Source: Bordetella holmesii ATCC 51541
GTDB taxonomy: Bacteria > Pseudomonadota > Gammaproteobacteria > Burkholderiales > Burkholderiaceae_B
Reading direction: 5' to 3'
Length of the DNA: 64,000 nucleotides
Assembly: GCA_000612485.1 (NCBI GenBank)
Contig: CP007494.1
Coordinates: 1,736,001 to 1,800,000 of the forward strand
In this document: piece after piece, positions 37,256-47,373 of the stretch
Layout of the letters: the number at the start of each line of letters is the position of its first letter
How positions within the stretch are numbered: the first letter of the stretch is position 1
Notes under the pieces: generated by a model
What the model was told of the DNA's origin: nothing
The model's database searches: none
The model's input: the letters and a program-made list of their open reading frames with translations, nothing else
Program-made: the position numbers and the translations under genes

Positions 37256-38049
37256 TTGGCGGCGGCGATCATGCCTTCGGTCGGGGAGGAGGGGGCACCG
37301 CTGTAGAGCTTGCGCGGTACGCGACCGGCCAGGAATGCCTCTCGGCCGGCCTGAACGCCCTTGTTCATGGCGCTGGCCATCAGCACCGGGTCTTGGGCGC
37401 CGGCAATGGCGGTGTTCATCAGGACCGCATCGCAGCCCATTTCCATGGCGATGGTGGCATCCGAGGCGGTGCCCACACCGGCATCGACGATGACCGGCAG
37501 TTGGGTCTGGTCGATGATCAGGCGCAGGTTCCAGGGGTTGATGATGCCCATGCCCGAACCGATCAGCGAGGCCAGCGGCATGATGGCGCATACGCCCAGA
37601 TCCTCGAGCATGCGGCACTGGATGGGATCGTCGGTGCAGTACACCATGACCTTGAAGCCATCGTCGATCAGGGTCTTGGCGGCCTTGAGCGTCTCGGGCA
37701 TGTTGGGAAAGAGATTGGTCGGGTCGCCCAGAACCTCGAGCTTTACCAGGTCGTGGCCGTCGAGGAGTTCGCGCGCCAGGCGCAGGGTGCGTACGGCGTC
37801 TTCGGCGGTGTAGCAGCCGGCGGTGTTGGGCAGAAGCGTAAAGCGTGACGGCGGGACATAGTCCAGCAGGCTGGGCTCGCCGGGGTTCTGGCCGATATTG
37901 GTGCGGCGGATGGCCACGGTGACGATCTGCGCGCCGCTGGCATCCAGCGCGGCGCGGGTCTGTTCGAAGTCTTTGTACTTGCCGGTGCCCACCAGAAGGC
38001 GGGACTGATAGTGTTGGCCGGCGATGGTAAGAAGGTCTTGTGAGCTCAT
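37252..38049 (-). CDS. thiG: Thiazole synthase (ThiG)
   Basis: ThiG builds the thiazole phosphate of thiamine from 1-deoxyxylulose 5-phosphate, dehydroglycine and ThiS thiocarboxylate. A (beta/alpha)8 protein of 265 residues from [11 protein letters not shown]; the sequence contains [42 protein letters not shown] and [13 protein letters not shown]. It is the first gene of the thiG-thiD pair. No thiS gene precedes it here, and I saw no TPP riboswitch. Confidence 0.94.
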   Translation of the reverse strand: MSSQDLLTIAGQHYQSRLLVGTGKYKDFEQTRAALDASGAQIVTVAIRRTNIGQNPGEPSLLDYVPPSRFTLLPNTAGCYTAEDAVRTLRLARELLDGHDLVKLEVLGDPTNLFPNMPETLKAAKTLIDDGFKVMVYCTDDPIQCRMLEDLGVCAIMPLASLIGSGMGIINPWNLRLIIDQTQLPVIVDAGVGTASDATIAMEMGCDAVLMNTAIAGAQDPVLMASAMNKGVQAGREAFLAGRVPRKLYSGAPSSPTEGMIAAAK

Positions 38050-38155
38050 GGCTGTGCGGGACGAGGCGTCGGGCATGGCCCGGAGCGCCTGAATTGGCAA
38101 AGGATGCCCCAATGATAAAGCACCGCCCGGTGCTCCCCCAAGACAGAGGGCGGCG

Positions 38156-39060
38156 TCAACGCCTGGCCCGGTCGATCTGTTCGCAAAGTGTCGCTGTGCT
38201 TTCGATCAGGCGCGGACCCGGACGGTACAGGGTATCGGCATCCAGCGCGTAGATATGTCCGGCGCGCGCGGAGGGCAGCCCCGTGGCCCGCCAGTCCTGT
38301 TGCAGGGCCTGAGCTTGCCGGGCGGAGTCCACGCCGGCGATCACGGCCTCGGGGCGGCGGCCAGCACCCCTTCGATACTGACCTGTGGCGCGAGCAATTG
38401 CGAGGCACCAAAGACATTGACGGCCCCGCACAACCGCAGGGCATCGCCAATGATGCTGTTGTCGTTGATGGTGTAGAGCGGCCGCACGCCAGCCTGGACG
38501 AATACCCGCACGGGTGTTTTGTGCGCGTAGCGCTGGCGCAACTGTTGCAGGCGGTCGCGAAGCCGGCCGGCTTCGGCCCGGGCGATGGACTCGGTGCCGA
38601 ACAGCGTGCCGAAGTGTTCGATGGCGCTCGGGATATCGTCGAGTTTGCGCGGATCGCTGTAGTAGACCGGTATGCCCCATTTGGCGGGCAGCCCGGCCAG
38701 GGAGCCGGCCGCCGAGGGTTGCCAGGCGATCAACAGGTCCGGACGCAGGCCCAGCAGCCGTTCGAGATCAGGCTGGAAGGCATCGCCGACACTGGGCAGC
38801 GCGCGTGCGGCGGGAGGGTAGTTACTGCCCCGGGTCGAGCCGACCAGATAGCTGCCCGCGCCAGCGGCGTAGGCCAATTCGGTGGCATGAGGGGTAAGCG
38901 TGACCGCCCGCCGAGCCGGGGCCGGCAGCCGGACGTGGCGTCCGGCGTCATCGGTCAGACTGATTGGCTGCGCGCCGGCCGGAGAACCGGCCAGCGCCAG
39001 GGCGGCGAGAAGGATGGCACTGAACAAGCTCGGGCTCGCAGGGGGAAGAGGCGCTGCCAT
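38156..39060 (-). pseudogene. btuF: Periplasmic cobalamin-type binding protein (BtuF-like), frameshifted
   Basis: A substrate-binding protein of the metal-chelate/vitamin B12 class with a signal peptide (to about AGSPAGAQ). Typical phrases are RRAVTLTPHATELAYAAGAG and RPDLLIAWQPSAAG. At 38351-38354 the run of four G (+ strand) should be five: this would turn APRP-stop into APEAVIAGVDSARQ and continue to the stop at 38156. Restored length is about 301 residues. Its position right after btuB supports a B12 role, though siderophore binding proteins look similar. Confidence 0.82.
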
Positions 39061-39075
39061 CCTACTCGGCCCGGT

Positions 39076-40300
39076 TTACATGCGCCAGGCCAGGTTGAGG
39101 AACACGGTCGAGCCCGGGGTGTTGTAGCCGCGCACGAGGGTGTAGTCCTTGTTGAACACGTTGTTCCAGCGCAGTTGGGCGGTCAGGTTCTTGTTCACCT
39201 CGTAGGAGGTGGTGAGATTGACCAGACCATAGCCGCCGAGTTCCTGGTTATTGGCCGCATCGCTATAACGCGAGCCGGACCACAGATACTCGATGCCGGC
39301 GGTGGCGGGTCCGGAAGCGTGTGCGGCCGTCGTCCGGGTAGCCATAGCTGCCCGGCGCCACGAGGTTGCGCTGGGTGTCATTGCTCTGGCTCAGGCGCAA
39401 CGTACTGCGCCACCAGTCGTTCAGTTGATTGGTGCTGCTGAGCGTGTACAGATTGATGATCTGACGCAGGCGGTCGTCGTATTCGTTCATGGGCGGCATG
39501 CCGCCGCCGGCATCGAATTGCCCGTTGAGTTTGGTGTGGTAGAAATCGAAGGCGATTTCCTGGCCGGCAGCCCAGGTGTAGCCCACCGAGCCCGACACAT
39601 CGTTCTGCTCGTAGCCGTCGCGATCGGCGTTGTAGCTCCAGTTGGCGGCCCCGCCGATGGTCTTGCTGGTGGCGTTGTAGCCGCGGCTGTGACCGTAGCC
39701 GGCATTCAGGGCATAGCGCCAGCTATCGGCGGCGCCGTCCAGACCTACGCTTACGCGGCTGGTGTCATGCGTGCCGTAGCCCACGTTGCCGTAGACGCTC
39801 AGGGGGCGATCGCCACCGCCTTTGCGCGTGATGATGTTGATCACCCCACCGATGGCGTCGGCGCCGTAAAGGCTGCTGGCCGTGCCGCGCAGGATTTCGA
39901 TGCGCTCGATATTGCCAAGCGGCATGCCCTGGAAGTCGCCACTGCCCAGGGTGGCGGTGTTGATACGGCAGCCGTCGATCAGCAGCAGTGTCTGATTGGA
40001 GTTGGCGCCGCGCAGAAAGACACTGGTGGCCGTTTGCGGGCCGCCGTTGCTGTTGATTTCCACGCCGGGCTGGCGCTGCAGCAGATCTGCCACGCTGCTT
40101 TGGCCGGCGCGTTCGATGGTGGCGCGATCGATGACGCTGACGTCGCCGAGGACGTTCTTCTGATCTTGCTGGGTAAGGCTGCCAGTGACGACGACAGGCG
40201 CGAGCTCGGGCGTCGGGTTGGCAACTTGCTGGGCGCCGGCGGCAACAGGGGCGGCCACGGCAATGACACCGGCGTAGCGCCGGAGGGAGCGGGTATACAT
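39076..40300 (-). pseudogene. btuB: TonB-dependent cobalamin receptor (BtuB), with large internal deletion
   Basis: An outer-membrane receptor with signal peptide, TonB-box-like ELAPVVVTG, plug domain (VADLLQRQPGVEI to YGADAIGGVINIITRK) and the start of the barrel up to RNLVAPGSYGYPDDGRT. It then jumps, near 39290-39320, to the last ~80 residues in another frame (AGIEYLWSGSRYSD to PGSTVFLNLAWRM). Only ~408 codons remain, against ~610-630 for BtuB, so roughly 600 bp of the barrel are missing. This is too large for a sequencing slip. A cobalamin riboswitch lies upstream. Confidence 0.88.
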
Positions 40301-40384
40301 GGACAGGCTCTCGGTTGACGCGCGACCCCGCACGTCGTTCTCGGGATATGGGCCACGCTCGTAAGAGACATGGCCCGGCTGGCG

Positions 40385-40530
40385 AACCGGCCGGTATCGG
40401 GCTGCCACGGGACATATGCCGTGGGGACCGTTGCGGGGGCAGCACAGGCTGGGCGGGCGTCATGCGGCTCGGCCTTCCTGTTTCCCGTTTAATCCTGCGC
40501 GCCTGGAAGACGCGGCAAGTACCGGTTCGA
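40385..40530 (-). ncRNA. Cobalamin riboswitch upstream of btuB
   Basis: On the minus strand the highly conserved B12 box reads GCTGCCCCCGCAACGGT (40427-40443). It is preceded by AGGATTAAACGGGAA, a good match to the conserved core upstream of it, and followed by GATACCGGCC (40389-40398), matching the 3' closing part. The order and spacing fit the class. It lies 85-230 bp before the btuB start and would repress btuB when adenosylcobalamin is abundant. The boundaries are approximate. Confidence 0.87.
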
Positions 40531-40648
40531 GGTCGGAACTGTATCACCGTCCTGCCGGAAATAGCCCCGTTTTGTTACCATCTAGGGTCTATTTCGGGCG
40601 TTTTTTGCCTTTTTGCCACACTGGGACCTTGTAGTGTCTTATCCTCGT

Positions 40649-43600
40649 ATGCCTTATCCGCTGGACGCTTATACACGCGGCGCTGAGTTCGTTCGTCTTC
40701 TGAGCGAGCGCATCCTCATCCTGGACGGCGCCATGGGAACGATGATCCAGCGCTACAAGTTGAGCGAGGCGGACTTCCGTGGCGAACGCTTCGCGGAGCA
40801 CCACAAGGATCTCAAGGGCGACAACGAGCTGCTGTCCTTGTTGCGCCCGGATGTGATCTCCGAGATCCACCGCCAGTATCTCGAGGCCGGCGCAGACGTC
40901 ATCGAAACCAACACCTTTGGGGCGACCGCCATCGCGCAGGGCGACTATGACCTGCCCGAACTGGCCTATGAGCTGAATCTGGTGTCGGCGCAACTGGCGC
41001 GGCAAGCCTGTGATGCGTACAGCACTGCCGAGCGGCCGCGTTTCGTGGCCGGGGCCCTGGGCCCTCAACCCAAGACAGCGTCGATCTCGCCGGATGTGAA
41101 TGACCCGGGCGCGCGCAACGTGACCTTCGACGAGTTGCGTCTGGCGTACGTCGAGCAGCTCAACGGACTGCTCGACGGCGACATCGATATCGTCCTGATC
41201 GAAACCATTTTCGACACCCTCAATGCCAAGGCGGCCATTTTTGCGGTCGAGCAGGTGTTCGCCGAGCGCGGTGTGCGTTTGCCGGTGATGATTTCCGGCA
41301 CGGTGACCGATGCGTCCGGCCGCATCCTCTCCGGCCAGACGGTGGAGGCCTTCTGGAACTCGGTGCGCCATGTGCGTCCGGTGACCGTGGGCCTGAATTG
41401 CGCCTTGGGCGCGGCGCTGATGCGGCCTTACGTAGCCGAGCTGTCCAAGATCTGCGATACGTACGTCTGCGTCTATCCCAACGCGGGTCTGCCCAATCCC
41501 ATGGCCGAAACCGGGTTTGACGAGACGCCGGCCGATACCTCGGCGCTGCTGGAAGAGTTTGCCGCATCCGGTCTGGTCAATATGGCGGGCGGCTGCTGCG
41601 GCACCACACCCGAGCACATCCGGGCCATCGCCGACAAGATCGAGCGCCTGACCCCGCGCGTCGTGCCGCAGGTGGCGGTCAAGACCCGATTCTCTGGCCT
41701 CGAGCCCCTCAACATCGACGAAGAAACGCTCTTCGTCAACGTGGGCGAGCGCACCAACGTCACCGGTTCGAAGATGTTCGCGCGCCTGATCCGCGAAGAG
41801 AAGTACGACGAGGCGCTGGCCGTGGCGCGTCAACAGGTCGAAAACGGGGCGCAGATCATCGATATCAACATGGATGAAGCCATGCTGGATTCGGTGGCCT
41901 GCATGCACCGGTTCCTGAACATGATCGCCTCCGAGCCCGACATCGCGCGGGTGCCCATCATGATCGGCAGCTCCAAGTGGGAGGTCATCGAGACGGGCCT
42001 GAAGTGCGTGCAGAGCAAGCCGGTGGTCAACTCGATTTCCATGAAGGAAGGCGAAGCGCCCTTTCGTGAACACGCGCGCCTGTGCCGTCTGTATGGCGCG
42101 GCCGTAGTGGTGATGGCGTTTGACGAGCAGGGTCAGGCCGACTCGCTGCAGCGGCGCAAGGAAATATGCGGCCGCGCCTATCGCATCCTGGTCGAGGAAG
42201 AGGGTTTCCCGCCCGAAGACATTATTTTCGATCCCAATGTGTTCGCCGTGGCCACTGGCATCGACGAGCATAATCATTATGCGGTCGATTTCATCGAAGG
42301 CACGCGTTGGATACGCCAGAACCTGCCGCACGCGCGCATCTCCGGTGGCATATCCAACGTGAGTTTTTCCTTCCGCGGCAACGAACCGATGCGCGAGGCC
42401 ATTCATACGGTCTTCCTGTACTACGCGATCCGCGAAGGCCTGACCATGGGCATCGTCAACGCGGGGCAGTTGGGCGTGTATGCCGATCTGGACCCGGTGC
42501 TGCGTGATCTGGTCGAAGATGTCATTCTGGATCGGGCCGAGCCGGTGGGCAAAAAAGACGCCGATGACGAACGGACGCCCACCGAGCGGCTGGTGCAGTT
42601 TGCCGAGACGGTGCGTGGCTCTGGCGCCAAGAAGGAAGAGGACCTCGCCTGGCGTGCGCGGCCGGTCGAAGATCGCCTGTCGCATGCGCTCGTGCATGGC
42701 ATTACCGCCTTCATCGTCGAAGACACCGAAGAAGTCCGCCAGAAGATTGCCGACCGCGGCGGCCGACCCATCGAGGTCATCGAAGGGCCGCTCATGGACG
42801 GCATGAACGTCGTGGGCGATCTGTTTGGCGCCGGCAAGATGTTCCTGCCGCAGGTGGTCAAGTCCGCCCGCGTGATGAAGCAGGCCGTCGCGCACCTCAT
42901 CCCGTTCATCGAGGAAGAGAAGCGCCAGATCGCCGCGGCCGGCGGCGACGTTCGCGCCAAGGGAAAGATCGTCATCGCCACGGTCAAGGGCGATGTGCAC
43001 GACATTGGCAAGAACATCGTGTCGGTGGTTCTGCAGTGCAACAACTTCGAAGTCGTCAACATGGGCGTGATGGTTCCGTGCGCCCAGATTCTGGCCAAGG
43101 AAGAAAACGCCGACATCATCGGGCTGTCCGGCCTGATCACGCCCAGCCTCGAAGAGATGGCCTATGTCGCCTCCGAAATGCAGCGCGATGCGTACTTCCG
43201 TGAACGCAAGACGCCGCTGATGATAGGTGGCGCGACGACCAGCCGCGTGCATACCGCGGTGAAGATTGCGCCCCATTACGAAGGCCCGGTGATCTACGTG
43301 CCCGACGCCAGCCGATCGGTGGGCGTGGCCACCAATCTCATGTCTGATCAGGCGCAGACCTATCTGGATGAGCTGGCGCAGGAGTACGAAGACGTGCGCC
43401 GCCGCCACACCAATCGCAAGGCTACGTCGCTCATGCCGCTGGCCGAAGCGCGCGCGGCACGGCCGCAAATCGATTGGGCCCATTACACGCCGCCGCGCCC
43501 CAAGTTCATCGGGCGGCGCACGTTTAAAAGCTACGACCTGGCCGAGATCGCCCGCTATATCGATTGGGGCCCGTTCTTCATGACCTGGAGCCTGTTTGGC

Positions 43601-44404
43601 GCTTTCCCCGCCATCCTGGACGACAAGGTCGTGGGCGAGCAGGCGCGCAAGGTCTTTGCCGAGGGGCAGGCCATGCTCAAGCGCATCGTCGAAGGCCGCT
43701 GGCTGACCGCCAATGGCGTGGTGGGCTTTTATCCGGCCAATCGCATCAACGACGAGGATATCGAGGTCTATCGTGACGAGTCGCGCAGCGAGGTCCTGTT
43801 CACCTACCGGAATCTGCGGCAACAGGGTGTCAAGCGTGAAGGCGTGAGCAATAAGTGCCTGGCCGACTACATCGCGCCGAAAGACAGCGGCAAGCTGGAT
43901 TACATCGGCGTGTTTGCCGTCACCGCGGGCTTGGGCATCGAGAAAAAAGAGGCCGAGTTCGAGGCCGCGCTGGACGATTACTCCAGCATCATGCTCAAGT
44001 CGCTGGCCGACCGCCTGGCCGAGGCGTTTGCCGAATGCCTGCATGCGCGCGTGCGGCGCGATCTTTGGGGTTACGCCGCTGACGAGCAGCTCGATAACGC
44101 TGCGCTCATCGCTGAAGAATACGTGGGCATACGCCCGGCGCCGGGGTATCCGGCCTGCCCGGAGCACGTGGTCAAGACGGATATGTTCCGCGTGCTGCAG
44201 GCCGAGGAAATAGGCATGGAACTGACTGACAGCTATGCCATGTTCCCGGCCTCAAGTGTGTCGGGCTTGTATTTCAGCCATCCGGACTCGCAGTACTTCA
44301 ACGTGGGCACCATCGGCGAAGACCAGTTGGCCGATTATGTGGCCCGCAGTGGCCGCAGCGAGGAAGACGTGCGCCGCACGCTGGCGCCCAACCTGGGCAA
44401 TTGA
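40649..44404 (+). CDS. metH: Cobalamin-dependent methionine synthase (MetH)
   Basis: MetH moves a methyl group from methyl-tetrahydrofolate to homocysteine through cobalamin. All modules are present in 1251 residues. The homocysteine domain has the zinc-site [10 protein letters not shown] (~313). The folate domain contains [11 protein letters not shown] (~364). The cobalamin domain has the ligand motif DVHDIGKN (His, ~784). The C-terminal SAM activation domain starts after ~residue 925. ATG 40649 is chosen over an upstream TTG. It is divergent from btuB, whose riboswitch lies about 120 bp away on the other strand. The frame is intact. Confidence 0.96.
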   Translation: MPYPLDAYTRGAEFVRLLSERILILDGAMGTMIQRYKLSEADFRGERFAEHHKDLKGDNELLSLLRPDVISEIHRQYLEAGADVIETNTFGATAIAQGDYDLPELAYELNLVSAQLARQACDAYSTAERPRFVAGALGPQPKTASISPDVNDPGARNVTFDELRLAYVEQLNGLLDGDIDIVLIETIFDTLNAKAAIFAVEQVFAERGVRLPVMISGTVTDASGRILSGQTVEAFWNSVRHVRPVTVGLNCALGAALMRPYVAELSKICDTYVCVYPNAGLPNPMAETGFDETPADTSALLEEFAASGLVNMAGGCCGTTPEHIRAIADKIERLTPRVVPQVAVKTRFSGLEPLNIDEETLFVNVGERTNVTGSKMFARLIREEKYDEALAVARQQVENGAQIIDINMDEAMLDSVACMHRFLNMIASEPDIARVPIMIGSSKWEVIETGLKCVQSKPVVNSISMKEGEAPFREHARLCRLYGAAVVVMAFDEQGQADSLQRRKEICGRAYRILVEEEGFPPEDIIFDPNVFAVATGIDEHNHYAVDFIEGTRWIRQNLPHARISGGISNVSFSFRGNEPMREAIHTVFLYYAIREGLTMGIVNAGQLGVYADLDPVLRDLVEDVILDRAEPVGKKDADDERTPTERLVQFAETVRGSGAKKEEDLAWRARPVEDRLSHALVHGITAFIVEDTEEVRQKIADRGGRPIEVIEGPLMDGMNVVGDLFGAGKMFLPQVVKSARVMKQAVAHLIPFIEEEKRQIAAAGGDVRAKGKIVIATVKGDVHDIGKNIVSVVLQCNNFEVVNMGVMVPCAQILAKEENADIIGLSGLITPSLEEMAYVASEMQRDAYFRERKTPLMIGGATTSRVHTAVKIAPHYEGPVIYVPDASRSVGVATNLMSDQAQTYLDELAQEYEDVRRRHTNRKATSLMPLAEARAARPQIDWAHYTPPRPKFIGRRTFKSYDLAEIARYIDWGPFFMTWSLFGAFPAILDDKVVGEQARKVFAEGQAMLKRIVEGRWLTANGVVGFYPANRINDEDIEVYRDESRSEVLFTYRNLRQQGVKREGVSNKCLADYIAPKDSGKLDYIGVFAVTAGLGIEKKEAEFEAALDDYSSIMLKSLADRLAEAFAECLHARVRRDLWGYAADEQLDNAALIAEEYVGIRPAPGYPACPEHVVKTDMFRVLQAEEIGMELTDSYAMFPASSVSGLYFSHPDSQYFNVGTIGEDQLADYVARSGRSEEDVRRTLAPNLGN

Positions 44405-44409
44405 GACGG

Positions 44410-44445
44410 CGGTATTGCCGCGGCTGACGGGCCGCAGCAATACCG
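44410..44445. terminator. Hairpin between convergent metH and methyltransferase genes
   Basis: CGGTATTGC pairs with GCAATACCG and, after a C/A mismatch, GCGGC with GCCGC, around a 6-nt loop. Strong stem, but no T-run on either side, so it is a weak or factor-assisted bidirectional terminator. Confidence 0.6.
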
Positions 44446-44459
44446 TGCGGCGCGTGGCC

Positions 44460-45226
44460 TCAGGGCTTGTAGACCACGATGACGGCGTTGTCGCTCGTAA
44501 AGGAGCCATCGTCCTGGATCTCGAAGTGTGTCTTCACCGGCTGGGGCGCTATGGCGCCCAGGTCGCGCAGTGCGCGCATCAGCACCTCCGGAGTGCGCAT
44601 GCGCGCCACCCAGGACGCAAACTCAAGCGGCAGGCGGCGCAAGGTCATGCCTTGCAGCACGAAGCCGGCATCGGTCAGCAGCGTGATCCATTCGGCCTGG
44701 GAGTAGTCGCGCACATGCGAGGTGTCGCGCAGCACTTCGATGGTTTGCAGCCAGGTGTCGAGCAGCGCCTGGCCGGGGAAACCACATCGGTGAAGACCGC
44801 GATGCCGCCCGGCTTGAGCACCCGGCGCGCCTCGCGCAGGCCGAGGCCAGGATCTTCCCAATGATGCGTCGAGTAGCGGCTCATCACCAGGTCAAATTCG
44901 CCATCGTCAAAAGGCAGGCGCTCGGCCTTTCCCTGACAGGTGCCCAGGTTGGCCAGGCCGCGTTTGGCCGCTTCGGCCGCCACCACATCGAGCATGGCCT
45001 GTGACAGGTCATAGGCCACCACCGAGGCCACCAGGGGCGCTACGTTGAAGCTGACGTGCCCGCCACCACAGCCCAGATCCAGCACCCTGGCCTGTGGGTG
45101 AGCTGCGGCGATGCCGGCTATCTGCTTGAGATCTTCGCCCTGGGCGTGGACGGCGCTGGTCAGGTAGGCCGAAGCCTGCGGACTGAATTGGCGTTGGACG
45201 GCAGCGTCGTGGCTGGGTGCGGTCAT
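44460..45226 (-). pseudogene. Class I SAM-dependent methyltransferase, frameshifted
   Basis: A UbiE/ArsM-like small-molecule methyltransferase. The SAM loop VLDLGCGGGHVSFN, then AERLPFDDGEFDLVMSRYSTHHW and RRVLKPGGIAVFTD are clear. At 44775-44778 four C (minus strand) stand where five would give VVSPGQALLDTWLQT and continue to the stop at 44460. Start MTAPSHDAA at 45226; restored length about 255 residues. The substrate is unknown. It is divergent from an XRE regulator that may control it. Confidence 0.83.
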
Positions 45227-45310
45227 GGTGTTTCCTTGCTGCGGGGGTGGAGGATGCGGGCTAAGATAGGCAATCGACAGTACCCGTACAAGACCATAGA
45301 TCATCCTGGT

Positions 45311-46135
45311 ATGAATAGTGCCACCCCGGGCTCATCCCTGCGCCGACAGAATCTGGGCGAATTCGTGCGTAGTGCCCGCTCACGCATCACCCCGCAAATG
45401 GCCGGCCTGCCGGCCGGATCGCGCCGCCGCACGCCAGGCTTGCGCCGCGAAGAGGTGGCGCAGCTTTCCGACATCAGCGTGACCTGGTATACGTGGATCG
45501 AGCAGGGCCGGGAAGTGTCGGTGTCACCGGCCGTGTGGTCGCGCATCGCCAACGTGCTGCAGCTGGCGCGCGCCGAGCGGGCTTATCTGTTCGAGTTGGC
45601 CGAGTGCGCCGATCCCCAGCATCCCCGCGATGAGCCTGCCGGGGCGGCGGGTCTGCTGTTGCAAGGCTGTGTGGACGCCGTCATGGCGCCAGCCTACGTG
45701 CTCGACCGCGCATGGCGTGTCCTGGCCAGCAACGTTGCCATGCGCGAGTTATTCGATCATTGGCCCGCGCGTGACCCCGAGCCCAACCTGCTGCACTACA
45801 TCTTTCTGGATCCGGCGGCGCGTTCGCTGGTCGTGGATTGGGAGCAGCGCGCCAGACGGGTGGTGGCCGAGTTTCGCGCCGACGCCGGCGCGCATCTCGA
45901 TGAACCGGACGTGCGTGGCCTGATCGATGAGCTCGAACGCTCCAGCGCAGTGTTTGCGCACTGGTGGACGCGCCATGCCGTGGTGGATCGCGAGGGAGGG
46001 CTGCGTGACTTCAATCATCCGGCGCGCGGCTTGCTGCGCTATCAGCAAGTCACCTTCCGCCTGGCGACCCATCCCGAACTCAAACTGGTGATGTTGCTGC
46101 GCGACACAGAGAACGACCCAGCCACACCGGCCTAG
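45311..46135 (+). CDS. XRE-family regulator with MmyB-like ligand domain
   Basis: The N-terminal helix-turn-helix region (residues ~12-85) contains RRRTPGLRREEVAQLSDISV and TWYTWIEQGR, characteristic of the MmyB-like group. The C-terminal PAS-like domain (~110-265) includes APAYVLDRAWRVLASNVAM. 274 residues. These regulators bind small ligands, often fatty acids. It likely regulates the divergent methyltransferase. Its stop overlaps the mutY stop by 4 bp. Confidence 0.88.
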   Translation: MNSATPGSSLRRQNLGEFVRSARSRITPQMAGLPAGSRRRTPGLRREEVAQLSDISVTWYTWIEQGREVSVSPAVWSRIANVLQLARAERAYLFELAECADPQHPRDEPAGAAGLLLQGCVDAVMAPAYVLDRAWRVLASNVAMRELFDHWPARDPEPNLLHYIFLDPAARSLVVDWEQRARRVVAEFRADAGAHLDEPDVRGLIDELERSSAVFAHWWTRHAVVDREGGLRDFNHPARGLLRYQQVTFRLATHPELKLVMLLRDTENDPATPA

Positions 46136-47220
46136 CGATCCAGGATCGAGGGTTGCAGCGGCAGCGTGCCGGGCAGCCCGGCTTCGGCCAGCCCGAGCAA
46201 CAGCTTTTTGATGGGAGCCGGCAGCGCGATGGCGTTGAGCTCGTTTGACGGCACCCAGCGTTCGGGCAGCGTCCCGGCACGCAGGCCAGCCGGGGCGGCC
46301 GTCACGTACCAGGGACGAACGTGCAGCCGGTAATGCGAGAACGTATGCGCGAAGGCGGCCAGTTCGTAATGGGTTTGCGGCTCCAGGCCGAGCGCGCGGC
46401 AGGCCAGCCTGGCGTCGCCGCCGGCGTCGAACTCCGGCAGGCTCCACAGCCCTCCCCATATTCCTGGCGACGGCCGCTGCTGCAGAAATATTGCGCCGTC
46501 ATGCTCTAGCACCAGCATGGCGGTTTGCCGCTCGGGCACGGCTCGGCGTGTCTTGGGGGTGGGGAGCTCCTGCTGGCGCCCGTCGCGGCGCGCGATACAG
46601 GATGCAGCAACCGGGCAGCGGTCGCAGGCAGGCTTGCCGCGTGTGCACAGTGTCGCGCCCAGGTCCATCAATCCTTGTGTGTAGGCCGTCATGTCCAGGC
46701 CGGGCACAGCGCTGACGAGGTCTTCAGCCAGGCGCCATAGCCTCTGCTCAAGCTCGCGTTTGGACGGATCGCCCTCGATACCGAAATGGCGCGTGAAGAC
46801 GCGCTTGACGTTGCCGTCCATGATGGGCGAGCGCTCGCCATAAGCAAAGGCGGCAATGGCCGCCGCAGTGGACCGCCCGATGCCGGGCAGCGTGGCGATG
46901 GTCTGCGCATCTGGCGGGAAGCGGCCCGCCCAGCGCGCCACGATGTCCTGCGCACAACGATGCAGATTTCGTGCTCGGGCGTAATACCCCAGGCCAGCCC
47001 AATACGGCATCACGTCTTCCTGGCTGGCGGCGGCCAGCGCCGCGACGTCGGGGAATCGGCCGAGAAAGCGTTCGAAATAAGGGATGACCGTGGCGACCTG
47101 GGTTTGCTGCAGCATGATCTCTGACAGCCAGATGCGGTAGGGATCCCGGGTGTTCTGCCAAGGCAGGCGGTGGCGGCCGTGGCGGGCCTGCCAGTCGGCG
47201 ATGAGAGCGGCGAATTCCAT
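46132..47220 (-). CDS. mutY: A/G-specific adenine DNA glycosylase (MutY)
   Basis: MutY removes adenine opposite 8-oxoguanine. Catalytic Glu is in LSEIMLQQTQV, the helix-hairpin-helix in LPGIGRSTAAAIAAFAYG, and the second catalytic Asp in IMDGNVKRVFTRHFG. The 4Fe-4S cysteines are in CTRGKPACDRCPVAASC. The C-terminal NUDIX-like 8-oxoG domain follows (IWGGLWSLPEF). 362 residues, intact. If functional, the many frameshifts here are not due to loss of this repair gene, which prevents transversions anyway. Confidence 0.96.
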   Translation of the reverse strand: MEFAALIADWQARHGRHRLPWQNTRDPYRIWLSEIMLQQTQVATVIPYFERFLGRFPDVAALAAASQEDVMPYWAGLGYYARARNLHRCAQDIVARWAGRFPPDAQTIATLPGIGRSTAAAIAAFAYGERSPIMDGNVKRVFTRHFGIEGDPSKRELEQRLWRLAEDLVSAVPGLDMTAYTQGLMDLGATLCTRGKPACDRCPVAASCIARRDGRQQELPTPKTRRAVPERQTAMLVLEHDGAIFLQQRPSPGIWGGLWSLPEFDAGGDARLACRALGLEPQTHYELAAFAHTFSHYRLHVRPWYVTAAPAGLRAGTLPERWVPSNELNAIALPAPIKKLLLGLAEAGLPGTLPLQPSILDR

Positions 47221-47373
47221 GGGGGGATTATCGCATTGCCCTATTGCGGGGACGGTTGGGGACGAGTACTAAGGGAGAAAACAAAAGGCGTAAGCGCCCG
47301 ACGCAGCGGTCCGTGTGCCCCATAAGGGCTGTTTCGAGCGCTAGTGTCGGCAATCCTCACCAACGGAGTAGAC

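Noticed and set aside
38050..38155. Possible TPP riboswitch before thiG
   Set aside because: The conserved CUGAGA and the second thi-box motif were not found on the minus strand.
40589..44167. A 1192-codon open frame on the minus strand opposite metH
   Set aside because: It is a shadow of the high-GC metH codons; the text is low-complexity His/Arg/Gly-rich and metH has all family motifs.
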